From NCBI GenBank assembly GCA_018262875.1, contig JADFDL010000117.1, positions 1 through 5,815 of the forward strand: 5,815 nt of DNA, read 5' to 3'. Below are positions 5,804 through 5,815 of this stretch, in pieces. Numbering within the stretch: position 1 is the stretch's first letter; each line of letters begins with the position of its first letter. Under the pieces are notes generated by a model. That model saw only the letters and a program-made list of their open reading frames with translations, did no database searches and was not told where the DNA came from. The translations under genes were made by a program, and so were the position numbers. The stretch is from Rhodocyclaceae bacterium (GTDB taxonomy: Bacteria > Pseudomonadota > Gammaproteobacteria > Burkholderiales > Rhodocyclaceae).

Positions 5804-5815
5804 GATCAACCTACA

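Overview
The window is GC-rich, densely coded proteobacterial chromosome. The gene content and order (a CoxB carrying a C-terminal cytochrome c domain followed by ctaD, an mpl gene divergent from a small conserved gene plus tlpA, then aroQ-accB) look betaproteobacterial, most likely Rhodocyclales-like (Azoarcus/Thauera/Dechloromonas relatives). This placement rests on protein style and synteny that I recall, not on a search.

Layout. Positions 1-612 (minus strand) hold the N-terminal 204 codons of ctaD, the catalytic subunit I of an aa3-type cytochrome c oxidase, cut by the window edge. Upstream on the same strand, coxB (643-1770) encodes subunit II with a CuA centre and a fused c-type cytochrome domain. 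A 363-bp non-coding stretch (1771-2133) follows. It holds the coxB ribosome binding site, an AT-rich promoter-like zone, a near-perfect FNR/ANR-type palindrome and a three-copy 11-bp tandem repeat. Next, mpl (2134-3483, minus) encodes the murein tripeptide ligase of peptidoglycan recycling. A short divergent region (3484-3577) separates it from the plus-strand genes: a conserved protein of unknown function (3578-4147), a TlpA/ResA-type thioredoxin overlapping it by 4 nt (4144-4701), aroQ, type II 3-dehydroquinate dehydratase (4764-5249), and accB, biotin carboxyl carrier protein (5319-5774). The window ends in a palindromic, REP-like hairpin just after accB, where accC would be expected.

How the genes fit together. 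CoxB and CtaD form the electron-entry and catalytic core of one terminal oxidase. The possible FNR/ANR site upstream suggests oxygen-dependent control. TlpA is a membrane-anchored periplasmic thiol reductase; in Bradyrhizobium a TlpA supports CuA assembly on CoxB, so its closeness to coxB is suggestive but not proof. AroQ (shikimate pathway), AccB (fatty acid synthesis) and Mpl (cell-wall recycling) are housekeeping functions. I see no mobile element, tRNA, rRNA, CRISPR array or defence system. The region is mostly ordinary core genome, and the items worth a second look are regulatory sites and one uncharacterised family.
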